Positions 34,240-46,748 of a DNA stretch of 64,000 bases are shown here, in pieces (within the stretch, counting starts at the first letter, position 1; every line of letters begins with the position of its first letter). The notes below the pieces were generated by a model. The model was not told where the DNA came from. It did not search any database and saw only the letters and a list, made by a program, of their open reading frames with translations. Source of the DNA: Caprella mutica (Eukaryota; Arthropoda; Malacostraca; Amphipoda; Caprellidae). Made by a program: the position numbers and the translations under genes. The stretch lies in contig CANNZV010001831.1 in the NCBI GenBank assembly GCA_947561585.1, positions 1-64,000 on the forward strand, written 5' to 3'.

Positions 34240-34960
34240 ACTAGATGACGATCATTCATAGAGCGCATAGCTTCGCCACCGCTTATAAATGACTTTGACC
34301 TTCAACCTGTTTAATCCCAAAATTGAATAAACTGGTTCCTGGTCCCACAAAATTTCAGGCAATTTGGTTGATTACTTTTTGAGTAATTCATTGAGTTATA
34401 AATGATCCTTGAGCTTGACCTTTGACTTTTAATCCGATCGCTCCCAAAATATAACTAATAGGTTCCAGGATAATGACTATCTTCTTATTGTCTTACCAAA
34501 ATATTGGGAAATTTGGTTGAATACTTTTCGAGTTAAAAATGAACTTGACCCTCTACCTGATCGCTCTCAAAATCTAATAAGCTGGTTCCTGGATATAACG
34601 ACCAATTGTTCTACCAAGCTTCTGGGAATTTGGTTAAATACCTTTTGAGTTATAAATGACCTTGACCTTTGACTAAATCGATCCCAAACTGTACCACATA
34701 GTTCCTGGACATTGACCAATCGTCCCATCAAATTTCAGGAAATTTAGTTTGAAAACTTTTGGAGTTATTGAATTGAAAATAACTTGTCAAGTTGTCCTTG
34801 ACCTTTGATCAGATCGCTCCTAAAATTATACCAGATGGTTCGTGGACATTGACCAATCGTCAAACCAATTTTCAAGCAATTTGGTCAAAGTGTTTTTGTG
34901 TTATGCGAGTAACAAGATGATAAATGAATAAATAATGCCGCTTAAAATAAAACCTTGCGC
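34240..34960. repeat. LINE/SINE 3'-end-like repeat, several units
   Basis: Four to five imperfect units of about 130-150 bp share 'gaccttgacctttgac..gatcg', 'ctcccaaaat' and 'caatttggttgaatactttt', ending 'gcgagtaacaagatgataaatgaataaat'. It is the same family as 12455-13350 and 61400-61745. Confidence 0.65.
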
Positions 34961-35314
34961 AATTTTCGAATGTACCTAATAATCTGCGATGGCAATAAGA
35001 ATATGGTAAAGGTTGAATTGATTTAAAGAAAGATATTTTTAAAAATAGTTAACAGTCTCTCAAAATAGAGACTATAAAATACACATATAAGCAGCAGAAA
35101 TAAACGAATAAATTACTTGGAAGCTTTCAAAACACGTGGGTGGGATTTGTTCTGGCTGTTTGATTGCTCTGCTGTGACTATTTTGATATATATTGCTTGC
35201 TTACCTTTGTATGTGAGTTTCCTGGGTGTCCTCTGATTTGAGACAATCGGCAAAGATAAAAATTAATCATCAGTCTAGATGACAAAATACATTGGTACCT
35301 ACTCAGCATCCCAA

Positions 35315-36105
35315 TCACAGAACATTGAATAGAAGAAGAAGAAGTGTAGATCCCATTATGTTACTCTTGAGTGCCGTTTACAGTGACGTCACTTAAACTA
35401 GAGCCACTCAGCCAATCAGAGGCTTCGTTTCACCAGTTCTGTTTGAGTCCGTATTTTGAAAGCGTATTACAAACGAAATGGTGTCAATTTGTGTTTGTTG
35501 CAAAGAAGATTAGTTTATTATTGCTTAGTAGCTGGGCTATAGAATATAGATAATCGTGTACATAATTTGGTAGGAAGATATGACTCCCAGCAAAGATAAT
35601 GAGCTGAGGTAGAATGCACGCTCAAACTGTTTTCGAGAGAGTGTTTATAGTGACGTCGATCAGCGATCAATGGACGTGATTGGTTGAAATTTTACGACTG
35701 TGTACACCATGTGTACACGTTCGATCTGAGCTTCTTCTTAAGGCCCGTTTACACGCTACGATAAATAGGAGCGATTTATTGAGCACAGAGATCGCAACAA
35801 TTTATCAGATGATTGAGACAGTGTTTACACGCAACGATTTTTACTCCAATATCTTTATTTTTCACTAGCCATAATGGACGAATCATTATGATGGTCTGCA
35901 TTTGGAATGTGTTTACCATTATATATTGAGTTAGATTGCAACGATTTATTGGAACCCTGTTTGGAACACAATCCAATTCAAACTCCAATAAATCGCTACG
36001 ATCACCTGTTTACACTTACTGATAAATTGCAACAATCTCTTCATTACGACAAATCGCTTCAATTTATCGTAGCGTGTAAACGGGTCTTTATTCAATGTTC
36101 TGTGA
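35315..36105. mobile_element. nested TIR region with a perfect 17-bp outer inverted repeat
   Basis: TCACAGAACATTGAATA at 35315-35331 is the exact inverse of 36089-36105. It encloses a TTA-flanked MITE (35741-36087). Two 'gttta(c/t)agtgacgtc' segments (about 35377 and 35645), each followed by a CCAAT-like motif in one orientation, also lie inside. The outer element's class is unknown. Confidence 0.5.
35741..36087. mobile_element. PIF/Harbinger-type MITE, 347 bp
   Basis: AGGCCCGTTTACACGCTACG at the left and the inverted AGACCCGTTTACACGCTACG at the right, flanked by TTA at 35738-35740 and 36088-36090. A 3-bp TTA duplication fits PIF/Harbinger. The motif GCGATTTAT / CAACGATT recurs inside. It is non-coding. 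Confidence 0.8.
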
Positions 36106-36586
36106 TCCCAATCGTCTGATGTTTTCTGGTTCAATAACCCGAATGAAATTTCCGAGTTTTAGGCCTTTCGCACTAAATTAGAGAGTGAGAATTTTTCTAA
36201 TTTCATACTGTTTTTATATTTTCATGCTGCTAGCCTACTATTTCTATGAGTATTAAGAAAAATAATTTGCTACAGATTGAGTAACTAAATCATAGCTACC
36301 TTAATTTGTGCATTCTATCACAGTCAAGAACATAAATGAGGGAACTTTTGAGGTAAGAGTTGCCAGTTGGTAGCTAAGAAGTCAAAGTCACATACACATT
36401 TAAGCAATCACCATGACAACCGAGTATTGACTTTGGTAACCTTACTTTTTAGTCCAAAGTTCTAAACAGTTTGGTCTGTTTAGCTATCCTATAGCTTTAG
36501 ACTGAACTTTAGTTAATAATATTTATTGATTTTACTTGAAAGAGTTGAAGTCAGCAGTTTGCCAAATTGCCAGCACTGCTCTCAGC

Positions 36587-36765
36587 CCAGTCTGCAGAAT
36601 ATGTGAGATATTTGGGATATTCTCTCCGAACAATTTTGAATTAATTCCTATATTTACATTAATTTTGCTACGAACACTTTTGAATTAATCCCTATATTTA
36701 CATTAATTTTGCTACGAATAAAATAAGAGATCTCTACGAACACTTTATCAGTTTCTGCAGACTGG
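36587..36765. mobile_element. family-C MITE, 179 bp, perfect 8-bp duplication
   Basis: CCAGTCTGCAGAATATG at the left and CTGCAGACTGG at the right. CTCTCAGC is duplicated at 36579-36586 and 36766-36773. Inside, 'cacttttgaattaatyccta' type units of about 52 bp occur twice. A related copy is at about 20322-20499. Confidence 0.88.
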
Positions 36766-37330
36766 CTCTCAGCCCTGCACAGTGCACTCTGCAGCTGAGC
36801 TGAGAGCTCTAAAAATTTATTTCATTTATTAATTTATTCAATCATTGCCATGTTTTTTTTGTTTTAGAATATAGAGTTTGTCACTGTCAGTTTACTGTTG
36901 AGTCAGTTAATAGCTTAAACTTTTAAAGTTTAATTTAAAAGTTAATTAATTGGAATTTGGATTCAATCATTCAGATCAGTCTGCAATTTACTGCAAAGCC
37001 AAGGTCACACTCACAAGTCACAACTCACAACTCACAGGTGGGGCAAAATGCAAATCTGTCTCCAATATTTTATTTTGAGGACAATTTGTCTCCAAAAATT
37101 TTCAAATCTGTTTTCAAAATGATCTAATTCTGTAAAATGTTTCCAATAATTTATAATTACACGTCAACATAGGAATTCATTAGAAAATTGTTTCCAGATG
37201 ACTGTAGAGTGTAAGACACAAATTCCAACAGAGTTACTCATGGAGTCATGATTACTCAACCGCCGCAGCGCCGCTCGCGTAGTTTATTAATGATTAACAT
37301 CATTAACCCTGCTTGGTAGTTGGTATTACG

Positions 37331-37752
37331 CAACTCTGTATTTCATGGTAAATCTCGCCGACTTGTCGTCCACTCTGGAAAAAGTGGTCCTTTCTGATGG
37401 ATTAATTACTCTGTTGGAGTTTAGCAAACCTTATAATACATTAATAAATTAATGGGAACTGTATAATCCGCAGGATTTAGCCTCTAAAGACTAAAATTCA
37501 TCTGTTAGCCTAAGCTATTTTCCAAAGTGGCTTGTCGATGGAATTTTTATCCATAATAATACATTGAAAATAATATTCTGGCAAAGTCAGTGGATTTTTA
37601 GCTATTTATTCCTATGTTACTATTAATTTTCGGTGGAAAAATGGGTAAAATGTTGGTGGATCAGCCAAATTACAAGAAATTCATGGTGGATTTTTCCAGC
37701 TTTTTGAAAAAGTCAGTGGGATTTTGTGCACCAAATTCCAAATACAGACTGG
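37331..37752. mobile_element. family-D MITE split by a family-F MITE
   Basis: The left half (TCTGTATTTCATGGTAAAT, from about 37335) and the right half (to AATACAGACTGG at 37752) match the family-D ends. They are separated by the F element at 37370-37530 with its 8-bp duplication. Confidence 0.78.
37370..37530. mobile_element. family-F MITE, 161 bp
   Basis: CCACTCTGGAAAAAGT at the left and TTTTCCAAAGTGG at the right, flanked by CTTGTCGT (37362-37369) and CTTGTCGA (37531-37538). It is exactly the length of the copy at 38533-38693. Confidence 0.85.
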
Positions 37753-38029
37753 GGTGTTAGTAAATCTGAAATCATGTAGGTACCTTATACCTATAGACCA
37801 TAGCTATAGCATGCAGAGTTCAATTTTTTCAAATATTATGAAATATATAACAGATTTTTACATAGTTAAAAAAGATAATGTGAAGTTTCTGCAGAGCCAA
37901 GTAAAATAGTATGTCTCATAAACTTGCCATTTGTCTCTCCAGCTCTCTCCAAAATTCAACAAATTCTCTCCAAAATGATCAAATTTTTATAAATTCTCTC
38001 CAAAATAACATTGTTGCCCATGTTACAAG

Positions 38030-38174
38030 CCAGTCTGAAAAGTATAGCAGGATTTGTGGATTAATCCTGCGCCCAAGTCCTATTTAATTCCTATCTTCCC
38101 ATGTTATTAGCTGCGCCCAAATCACAATTTCTGTAAAAAATCCTGTGTCTGAGGTGACCTTCTTTTCAGACTGG
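38030..38174. mobile_element. family-A MITE, 145 bp, perfect 8-bp duplication
   Basis: CCAGTCTGAAAAGTATAGC to CTTTTCAGACTGG. GTTACAAG is duplicated at 38022-38029 and 38175-38182. This is the intact reference for the split copy at 21647-22056. A decayed copy without a clear left end is at about 39545-39681. Confidence 0.9.
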
Positions 38175-38532
38175 GTTACAAGGTGTGGCAGGAAAGTCAC
38201 CAGTTTAGTGAGAAAATGGAAAAAGGTTGTCACATTTAAGATAATTTAAAGGAGAAATTTGACTCTATACTAAAGATTTTACACTTGGAAACATCATTGT
38301 GCAGTTTATGCTCTTAGTCTGATGCATGTGCATCTCTTGAGACTGTTTTGGAAGTGATTTACTTGTTATTTACATGTTTTTCAACTCATTTAACCCCTCT
38401 TAAGTCGCCAATATACTGGTGACCCAGATTGTATAATTGTATTTAGTGGTAAATTCCAATGATATGTCGGGAGATATTCAATTTCTCTAATAAAAAAATT
38501 CCTGCAATGTCGGAGGATATTTAGCTATTAAT

Positions 38533-38693
38533 CCACTCTGGAAAAAGTTGTGTTTTCTGATGGATTAATTACTCTGTTTGTCCTTGGAGTTTAGCAAACC
38601 TTAAAATACAGCAATAAATTAATGTGAACTTTATAATCCATAGCATTTAGCCTCTAAAATTCATCTATTAGTCTAAGGTATTTTCCAGAGTGG
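38533..38693. mobile_element. family-F MITE, 161 bp, perfect 8-bp duplication
   Basis: CCACTCTGGAAAAAGT to TTTTCCAGAGTGG. CTATTAAT is duplicated at 38525-38532 and 38694-38701. It is inserted in family-D-like sequence (38430-38520 and 38700-38836). Confidence 0.9.
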
Positions 38694-38871
38694 CTATTAA
38701 TTCCTATATTACCAATAATTTTTGGAGGAGAAACTGGAAAAATGTTGGAGGACTAGACAAATTGATGAAAAATGTTGGCAGCTATTTCTCAGATTTTTAA
38801 AAAAGTCAGGAGTTCAGTGCACTAAATACAAACTGGCAGTGGCGTCTGTGGCGACTTTGTCCATACTTTAA

Positions 38872-39686
38872 AACATGGATTGTAGCATAGGAGAAAAATA
38901 GATAAAACTCGCCATTTGCAATTGAAGGGCTCAAAATAACTGTCACAAACTCGCCATTAAAATGGCGAGTTTGGACAGCATTATTACTTGGCTGCAGAGT
39001 TGTCTTTAGGATAAATTTCTAACACAGTTACTAGTCAATCAGAAGAGTTTTTTTTCCACCCTGGGCTGTAGACTCCAAGAGTCTGGACTCTGGCTCAGTC
39101 TGCTGTGTCTGCAAAGCCAGCAAAGGTATATTTTCCCTCAAAAAAGTTAAGAACGTCTCCAAACCAGTCTGCATTTCTGCAACACAGGCCCACAGTGACC
39201 CCACACTTTGTATGCCTGCCACACTTCCACTCTTGAAAATGTGGTCTTTTCTGATCAATTAATTACTCTGCAAACCTTAAAATACAGTAATAAATTAATA
39301 GTAACTGTATAATCTGCAGCATTTAGCCTCTAAAATTCATCTGTTAGTTTATGGTATTTTCCAGAGTAGCCACAATTTGTTACATGCCAAACAGACCAAA
39401 ACTGCAGGAACAGTGTGGAACTGGTAAAGTCAAATCCTGTTATACTTTTCAGACTGGCATGAATCTTAGAAAAATGTTCCATATTTTGCAGAAGAAATAC
39501 TAGGAAGTAGGTAGCTAACTGTAGTCTGTAGCTCAGCCTTCTAGTTTTAAAAGTATAGCAGGATTTTAGGATTAATCCTGCGGCGAGATGCGCCCAAGTC
39601 CTATGTTCCAATGTTATTTGCTGTGCCCAAATCTCAATTTCAACAAAAAAATCCTGGGTCTGTGGAGACATTCTTTTCAGACTGAG
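38872..39686. mobile_element. MITE fragments including a third family-F copy
   Basis: 38872-38990 is a truncated family-E copy. 39227-39369 is a shorter (143 bp) family-F copy flanked by CCACACTT and CCACAATT (7 of 8). 39545-39681 is a degraded family-A copy. It is non-coding; the short ORFs here are accidental. Confidence 0.65.
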
Positions 39687-40386
39687 ACTGGTAGCTTCTA
39701 AGCTTAGAAGCTAATCAATTTATCAAAAAAGAAAAAATCTATTTTTCCAGAGTGTTTTAAGTTATTATCTGAACCATTTACTAAGGTATTGAATTTAGCT
39801 ACCATATTCAATTGAATTTATCAATTGTTGAACATACTATTCAATAATTGAGATCTGAGAAGAGAAATCAAGCTCAAGTAATTAATTAATTCAAGTCTAA
39901 AGCTGTCATCTTTGAGACCTTGATTTTTTATAAATAGATATTCTCACTACCATGTTTCAAAGTAGGCTGGCAAACTACAAGATAATTGTTAGCTAACCCA
40001 AATTTTCTCAAAAATTCTGATCCAAGCCAATTTTGGCTCATTTTGAAGATTTCAATCCAAAATTAACATGGGATATAGGATTTAATTAATTTAAATTCAA
40101 TTGCACATATCTGAGTCTTGACTAATTGAAATGCAAGACAATTAATTGACTTTAACTGACATACTCTATAACATGGTCTTATCGCATCATTCTGTTCAGA
40201 TTTAGGTTGATATCTAATTCTTATCTTTATATCATAGTATATCATAATCTTATCTTTTCTAGGCTGGTCAGGAATATTAACATCTCAACAAGTTATCTTG
40301 TGACTGCTCGTAAGTACCATTTCTGTACCAAGCCTTCTTCAACATCAAGAAAATCCTCTTTTTCTCTCATCTCTCAACATCAAAAC

Positions 40387-43300
40387 ATGTCTACAAACTC
40401 AAATTCTCTAGATTCTCCTGCCACTTCATTTGAGGTGGGTACTTTTATTCAGCCTTCAGGAATAATATTCTAACTTGGTTCTATCATGATCAAACATGCT
40501 GTAAGACTTTAGTTTTTATAACCATTATGTTAATATTAGCATAGCCTTTATATTCTGTGTTGATAATCACTTAGCTACTATTTTCTAATTTAGATTCCAA
40601 GCTATCTAAGTCTACCTTCTCATTAGTTTTCTTTTGCAGGGAATAACAGACAGATACCATGGCATCACAATCAACTCTACAATGGAACCACATGATGAGA
40701 CTACTTTTGAAAAATGCCTAACGAGTGAGATATAGCATAGTTTTATTATTTTATTCCTAGAAACTCAACTATTTCTACAGCTTTATTTATACAGCTGTAT
40801 ATTTTGGTATTCAATTCGTATAGAACAAAAAAATAATGCAATATAATTGAAAATATAACACTACTTATGGTGCGCCAAAATATTGTAAATTTGGATTTTG
40901 TATTGTCTTTTCTCATCTTTACCATGTTTATCATTTTTTAAAGCTAGTTGGAGTTTTAGAGGATAACAGTAGTAGTATGCTCCTCAACTACGAGGTTTAT
41001 TTACATATTGTGTAAAATTGGTTCTGTCAATGATGAATTATAGAAGATATTATTTAGCTACATTACCTATGCAATTTGTTAAATTATAATTCCTTGTTCA
41101 AATAATAATTGAAGTTCATGATTCAACAAGAACCTCAGCTCATATCTTGTTTGTTTGTCCTTATAGCTTATATCTTAATGATGCATAATTTTTCTTTTCA
41201 CTTTTCATTATGAATATGTGCTTAAATTATTTAACTAACTTTCTCATTTCTTCAGATTCTCTCTCTGCATGGAGATCAAATGGTATCAGAGGTGTTTGGT
41301 TCATTGTAGATATAAGTCACTCACACTGGGTGCCTGTGCTAGCTAAGGTGAGTGCAAGGCTCTCTATTATCAAAGCATTAGAAAATTTGCTGTTAATAAT
41401 ATAGCTAGTTGCTATAATGCCTAAAAAAATCCACAAAATGCTAATTAAATTCCCATAATAATCTATACTATAATAAGTGCCGCGTCCGTCCGTCTGTCCC
41501 TGTGTCACACTTTAATTAAGAAAAATATATTAAATATCAAGACTACGGGCCACAATAATATTGAAATTAATTATTCAAAGAAAATTATATTTCGGCTTTT
41601 GAGAGACATTTTTTTTTGTTTAATCAGAATATGTTTATCCATAATACATTCTTACAGTCGAATAAAATTTAGATTCAATAACAGGTACTGTACTAATAAA
41701 ATAATTCTCAAATATGGAAGTCTTGTAATCTGTTTCACACACTTTCTTTTTTCAGCATGGCTTTGATTTTCACCATGCAGTTGCAGGTACAGTCACTATG
41801 GTTAGTTGGCTGCCAAAAGATGAACCGAACAACATACCTAGGTAAGTAGCAAATTCATTCTATGTTTTTCAATATTTCTTTAGTATATATTGAGTAAGAG
41901 TTATACTACTTGTGATAAATATATCTTTCCTTTTTCTATGAATGGTTTGAACAATTTAACATCATGTTGCCATTTGTACTTCTAATTCAAAATTCAAAAC
42001 CAATACTTTGCTAATGTTTCACAGCTCAGATTTAACTAAGTTCTATGCCTAGGAATAGTTATTCTAAAGTATTTCAAATAAATTATAATTTAACTGATAT
42101 TTGTATGAATAAATAGCATGATTATAAAATAGTTTATGTGCCATTAACTTTTATTGTCGTTAAGTAGCAGCTGAAAGATTCCATTTTCTAATAAACAAAA
42201 CATGTTGAAGCTGACGTTTTTCTAAATGTTTCAGATATGCTCACACAGTTGTTGGTGTTGGTGCCTTCGTCATCAGAGAAGATACCAATGAAATATTGGT
42301 GGTGAGGGAGAGATTTTACACCAAACCCCATTGGAAGCTCCCTGGGGGGTATGTGGAACGGGGTGAGTGAAGGACTGAGAATTTAGGTTGTAGCAAATTC
42401 ACCTTGCTATATTTCACACTTATAAATATCACACCAGTGTGTTTCATCTGTTTAATTCCTATCAAGGTAAATTCCACACGCGGTTAGTTTTATTTTTTAG
42501 TAAAAGTATACAATTGGTCATTATCGAATCCTCATAGACTGCTAAACCAACCTTATGTGAATAGTGTATTCAGTATTTACCAAAAGTGGAGTATACTGGT
42601 AAATGTGCGGGTATTGTCATAACTTACTCACTGCCTGTTTTTCCAGGTGAAGATCTGTCAGTAGCAGCTGCCAGGGAAGTGCTGGAAGAGACAGGCATCA
42701 GTTGTCAGTTCGAGAGTCTGGTGGCTGGTAGACACATGCACAAGGCAGCATTCCTGTGCTGTGATTTTTACTTCATAGTTCAAATGAAGCCTCTAGACAC
42801 TGAAATCAAAATGTGTACCAATGAGCTGTCAGCCTGCCAGTGGATGAAGGTGAGAAAGCTACGCAATATAATTTAATAATAAAGTTATATTGTATTTACC
42901 AGTCAGGTCAACATAGCTTAGCTGCAATATCTGATGAAAATTTTTCATTAACATGTTAACTGCTGCGTGACACACCGGTGGACACGAAACTGATTCTCTC
43001 ATTGCTGGTGAACCACCGGTGGTGATAATTTCATTACTTTTTGAGCCTTCATAAAACTCTTTTATATGATAACCTCAGTCGAGAAAGGTTTCATTTATTC
43101 ATTAATATGAAAAGGAAAGGTTTGTATTAAAAATTGTATGTACAATAAGTATTTTACTGAAAGTGCGCAAACTGGTTTTTAGTATCGGTCACTAAAAATG
43201 CAGCTTGAAGAAAACGGTTGTATCGATTCATCTGGAATTTTGTACAGAGATAGAAAAAATGTTCAGAAACCAAATGTGATTTTCTAATTTTTTGAAGTTT

Positions 43301-43975
43301 AATAGTTTTTGAATTACAGCCATTGAAATTTGGGTATCATTTTTTTCTGGGACACCCTGTACAATGCAGCAGTTAACGTTTTGAACATTATTTTTCAAAT
43401 AATTTATTTTTTCTTTAGTTGAATTAATATTTTAAAAAACTAATATTTTTTAAAGACTATATCTATATTATATATTCTATTTTATCTCATTGTTGATATA
43501 TGAATCTTAGATTTATTTCAAATATTAGTTTATCTCGTACATTTTATTCATAGTTTAACCCTAATTGGACTGACAAAATTTGAGAGGATTCTTTACACAA
43601 TGATATTTAGGAAACCAGCGGCTCGAATTATATGATTTTTTGTCATATAATATCATATCAATGTACAGGGCAAAATTTTATTTACCCAAGATTTACCCAA
43701 TAGTGTTAATATATTGAATGAATTCGGTTTGTCGAGCATAAACTCCCCAGTCAGTCTTTTAAGGGTTAATTATTTGTTTTCAGTTGGATGAATACCGCTC
43801 ACACCCGTTGGTTCACGAGACAAACAGATTCTTTGTAGACTGTTACCTGGACACGAAGAAGAAGGGACTGAGTATAGGCGCCACTCCTCTATTCCACAGC
43901 GTGGCTAAGAGAGAACAGATAATCTACTCTCTGAAAGAAAACACAATACAGGAGGAAAAGAGTAGTCCTGATTAG
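40387..43975 (+). CDS. NUDT6: NUDT6-type Nudix hydrolase
   Basis: Seven coding exons (40387-40434, 40640-40724, 41256-41347, 41756-41841, 42235-42362, 42647-42849, 43784-43975) join in phase to 277 residues; human NUDT6 is 316. The N-terminal pre-Nudix part contains AWRSNGIRGVWF, SHSHWVPVLAKHGFDFHHA and TMVSWLP, typical of the NUDT6 branch. The catalytic Nudix box spans residues 142-164: G142, E148, R156-E157, E160-E161, G163. It matches GX5EX7REUXEEXGU exactly, so metal-dependent hydrolysis of a nucleoside-diphosphate-linked compound is expected; the substrate is unknown. All introns are GT..AG. An acceptor-like TTATCTTTTCTAG at about 40262 suggests an upstream non-coding exon. The ATG at 40387 is the first good start. 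Intron 6 (42850-43783) is the longest. Confidence 0.93.
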
Positions 43976-44094
43976 AAGTCTCTCCGTGATCTATTGTAGT
44001 TACGGGCAAGACTCTATCACCAAGGTATATTAACTACAAGGTAGAGTATTGCGCAGGTTCATATCAAGATGATTTACAGTTTTGTTGTGAAAGA

Positions 44095-44310
44095 CGCACG
44101 TACGAACGCAATCCTGGGACCCTGCAATATTAGATTACATACGCTATATACTATAAAGCGGGTTAAATTGTTATTCGTATATAAGGATTTTGCAATGGTT
44201 GTTTGTGCAATGTACGGATGCCATGAAAAAAGTATTTAACCTTCTGTATTGTATAGCTAGATATAGAGTAAGTAATATTGCAGGGTCCCAGAAGTACGTT
44301 CGTATGTGCG
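44095..44310. mobile_element. MITE, 216 bp, with 38-bp TIRs
   Basis: The left end (CGCACGTACGAACG..) and the inverted right end (CGCACATACGAACG..) match at 34 of 38 positions, sharing CTGGGACCCTGCAATATTA. It lies about 120 bp past the NUDT6 stop, so it may be within its 3' UTR. A target duplication is not clear. Confidence 0.75.
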
Positions 44311-45949
44311 TATTTGTTTATGCTCAGAAGAATCTGAACTTGTACCAAGGCCGTAGCATACCTTCTTAGTTAATATATCTTGTCTATCCACGGCTTACTT
44401 AATTGTAATTAAGTGAGCCGTGGTCTATCATAGGGTGGGGTCATCTATCCGAATGAAAATATTCAAATGGTTATTTTACACTGTCAATGCTTTATGTCTG
44501 ATAGCTAATTATGATTTATTGAATTTCATCATTGAAATACATTAGCTAATTGTGTAAGTATAATTTTTCATCATGCAATGAATGGTGAGGAATACTCATT
44601 CTTAAATGATTTATCATTTTACATTCGTTAATTTGAACCTTATGTTGATCGAGTAGTTAGTTACTCCCTTTTTAACATATCCTGATAAAGGAAATGTTCT
44701 TAGTCTGTTTTTAATTGCTGACTAACTCGGAACAATATTTTAAGTAGCTATACATTACTCTTAATTTAATTAATTTGTAGCTATACGTCTCTTAATTAAC
44801 TCAAAATAAAAGCAATTATAAATCAAATCAATTACAAGTAGCTATCCAAGTTACAATATGGCGGTGCTCTGGAAACACTAGCTTTGAATATTGTTGCCAT
44901 AATTTATAGATTAAATAATTAGCTGATTAATTTTTACCATAATTTATAGATTTTTTTGTTATATTCAAGTTTATCAAGAGAGATTTCTATCCATCTTTAG
45001 AACACTCACTGTTTTGTAGGATTGATTTTTTTAAATTGACATTTAATAGGTTAACGTTGCAGTTCTCGGTAAGTGGGTGATGGTCATGATAGGTCTATCA
45101 GAATTTTTCTATTCATGACCTATATTTATTCCCTACTATCCGAGAGCTATGAGTGTCCCCGTTATGAGACGTTATTCTAAAGTGGTATAGTGAATTAGTT
45201 AGATTGGAAGGAAATTAGATACATAAAGTTTTGTTTTTGTTGCTGCAATTGTTATAGTTGTTTTTTATTATTGTTATATCTGCTCAAGGATGAACAGGAC
45301 AGGATAATAGCAAGTGATAAACACTACCTAATAAAAGTCTCAAAACTATCAAATCATCGTAATTGCTCACTGATGTAAACAGATTTTAAATCTTTCTTCA
45401 CATGATTCTTTAAACCAATTACTATTTGTATAAAAATTTAGGTGAATTATTTGAATTTTTTTAAATTAATTTTTAGAACTTGAAAATAAATTCATATAGA
45501 GTAGCTGTCCCCGGTGTACTAACCAAAGAGTAGTGTCACTAGTTATTTCTCTAAAATTATTCTATTTTACTTCTTCAATTCACTTTCGTAGTCCTAGCTT
45601 TTCACTGGTTATAGTGCCTGCTAAACTAGTGTTCTAGTGCCTACCTCAACTAGTATAGTTTTGGTACAATATGGTGTACGGTATATACACTATAAATATA
45701 GTGTACTGCTATACCTTTTAATTTAGTTGTCTAAGTAAAATGGAGATTGTATTGAAGTATCTCATTTGTTGCTGTGGGTTATGTTGGGTGCCTTAAATTT
45801 CAACATAGAATTATTGTTAGTAGCGATGAGGTTGATTTTTGTTAAAATGAAAATTTTATTGATGTCTGATTTATTTTGATGATTTAGATTTTAGAAGATT
45901 AACTAGATTTTAGTTCAAATTGTACATGGATCTTCTCACAACGTTTTGT
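44311..45949. other. non-coding, downstream of NUDT6
   Basis: AT-rich. AATAAA at 44805-44810 is a possible distal poly(A) signal for NUDT6. No other feature is recognised. Confidence 0.4.
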
Positions 45950-46440
45950 ACAACCCCAGGGCTTTATCCTGAAGCTGTTTAAGGTGAATGGAAAAGAAGG
46001 GGGTTGGCGTCCCTATGTCTTCGAACTGTTGTAATTTGGATTATGAATTGTCCTTGTTTTTTCAAATGTACTATGTTTACCGTTTTTTTAACGCTATTTG
46101 CAGTTTTAGAGGATAGCGCTAGGGTTATGCTCTTCAACTACGAGGTCTTAGATTTTGTGTTAGGTAGGCTCGTAGCCTTCTTACTATCACCTCTTCATTT
46201 TCCTCTTCCATCCGTGAGTGCAGCCACCGGTGCTTGTGTCCCGTTTCGTCACATTCATGGTAAGTGACTGCATTCACGGAGTAGCTTTTCTGCATCCATG
46301 AGCATTGTCACCGACGGTGGTAAGTGACTTTGTTCATGGAGCCACTTTCCTTTCTGACTGCTTCTAGTCCCTTGTATTTAATTTTCTTTTGACGTCAGCG
46401 AAATAGTCACGATATGACTGAAGCACGACGTTAAACCCCT
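45950..46440 (+). repeat. interspersed repeat, plus-strand copy
   Basis: It is the inverted partner of 15350-15770, starting near CCCAGGGCTTTATCCTGAAG and ending near ACGACGTTAAACCCCTAC. The ORF at 46004-46267 is in the repeat and has no recognised domain. Confidence 0.6.
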
Positions 46441-46748
46441 ACTAAAATAAAAATGTGTATGTAATATACCTTTCTTTTCCGTATTCTAATTTAGAAATGG
46501 CGAGTTGATCAGTATACATACGATTGTTTAGTTAAATTAACATGATAGTGAATTTCTGTTAAACATTCCTCATTTCACTAGTCAATATAGGTAACTGATA
46601 ATATTTTGAATTCTCTATCAATTATTCTGAAGCTGTTTTAATTAGATACAGCAAGTTATCTTTGTTCTTTAAGTCTTAGTTCTTCGTCACTTTGTATCAG
46701 TTTTCATTCTATCTTTTTTTCCTGCAGTTTATGAACTTCTACTTTATA

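Noticed and set aside
41462..41640. Possible Helitron 5' end (TCTATACTATAATAAG after an A)
   Set aside because: No 3' hairpin with CTRR end and no Rep/helicase relic were found; the similarity is too short to call.
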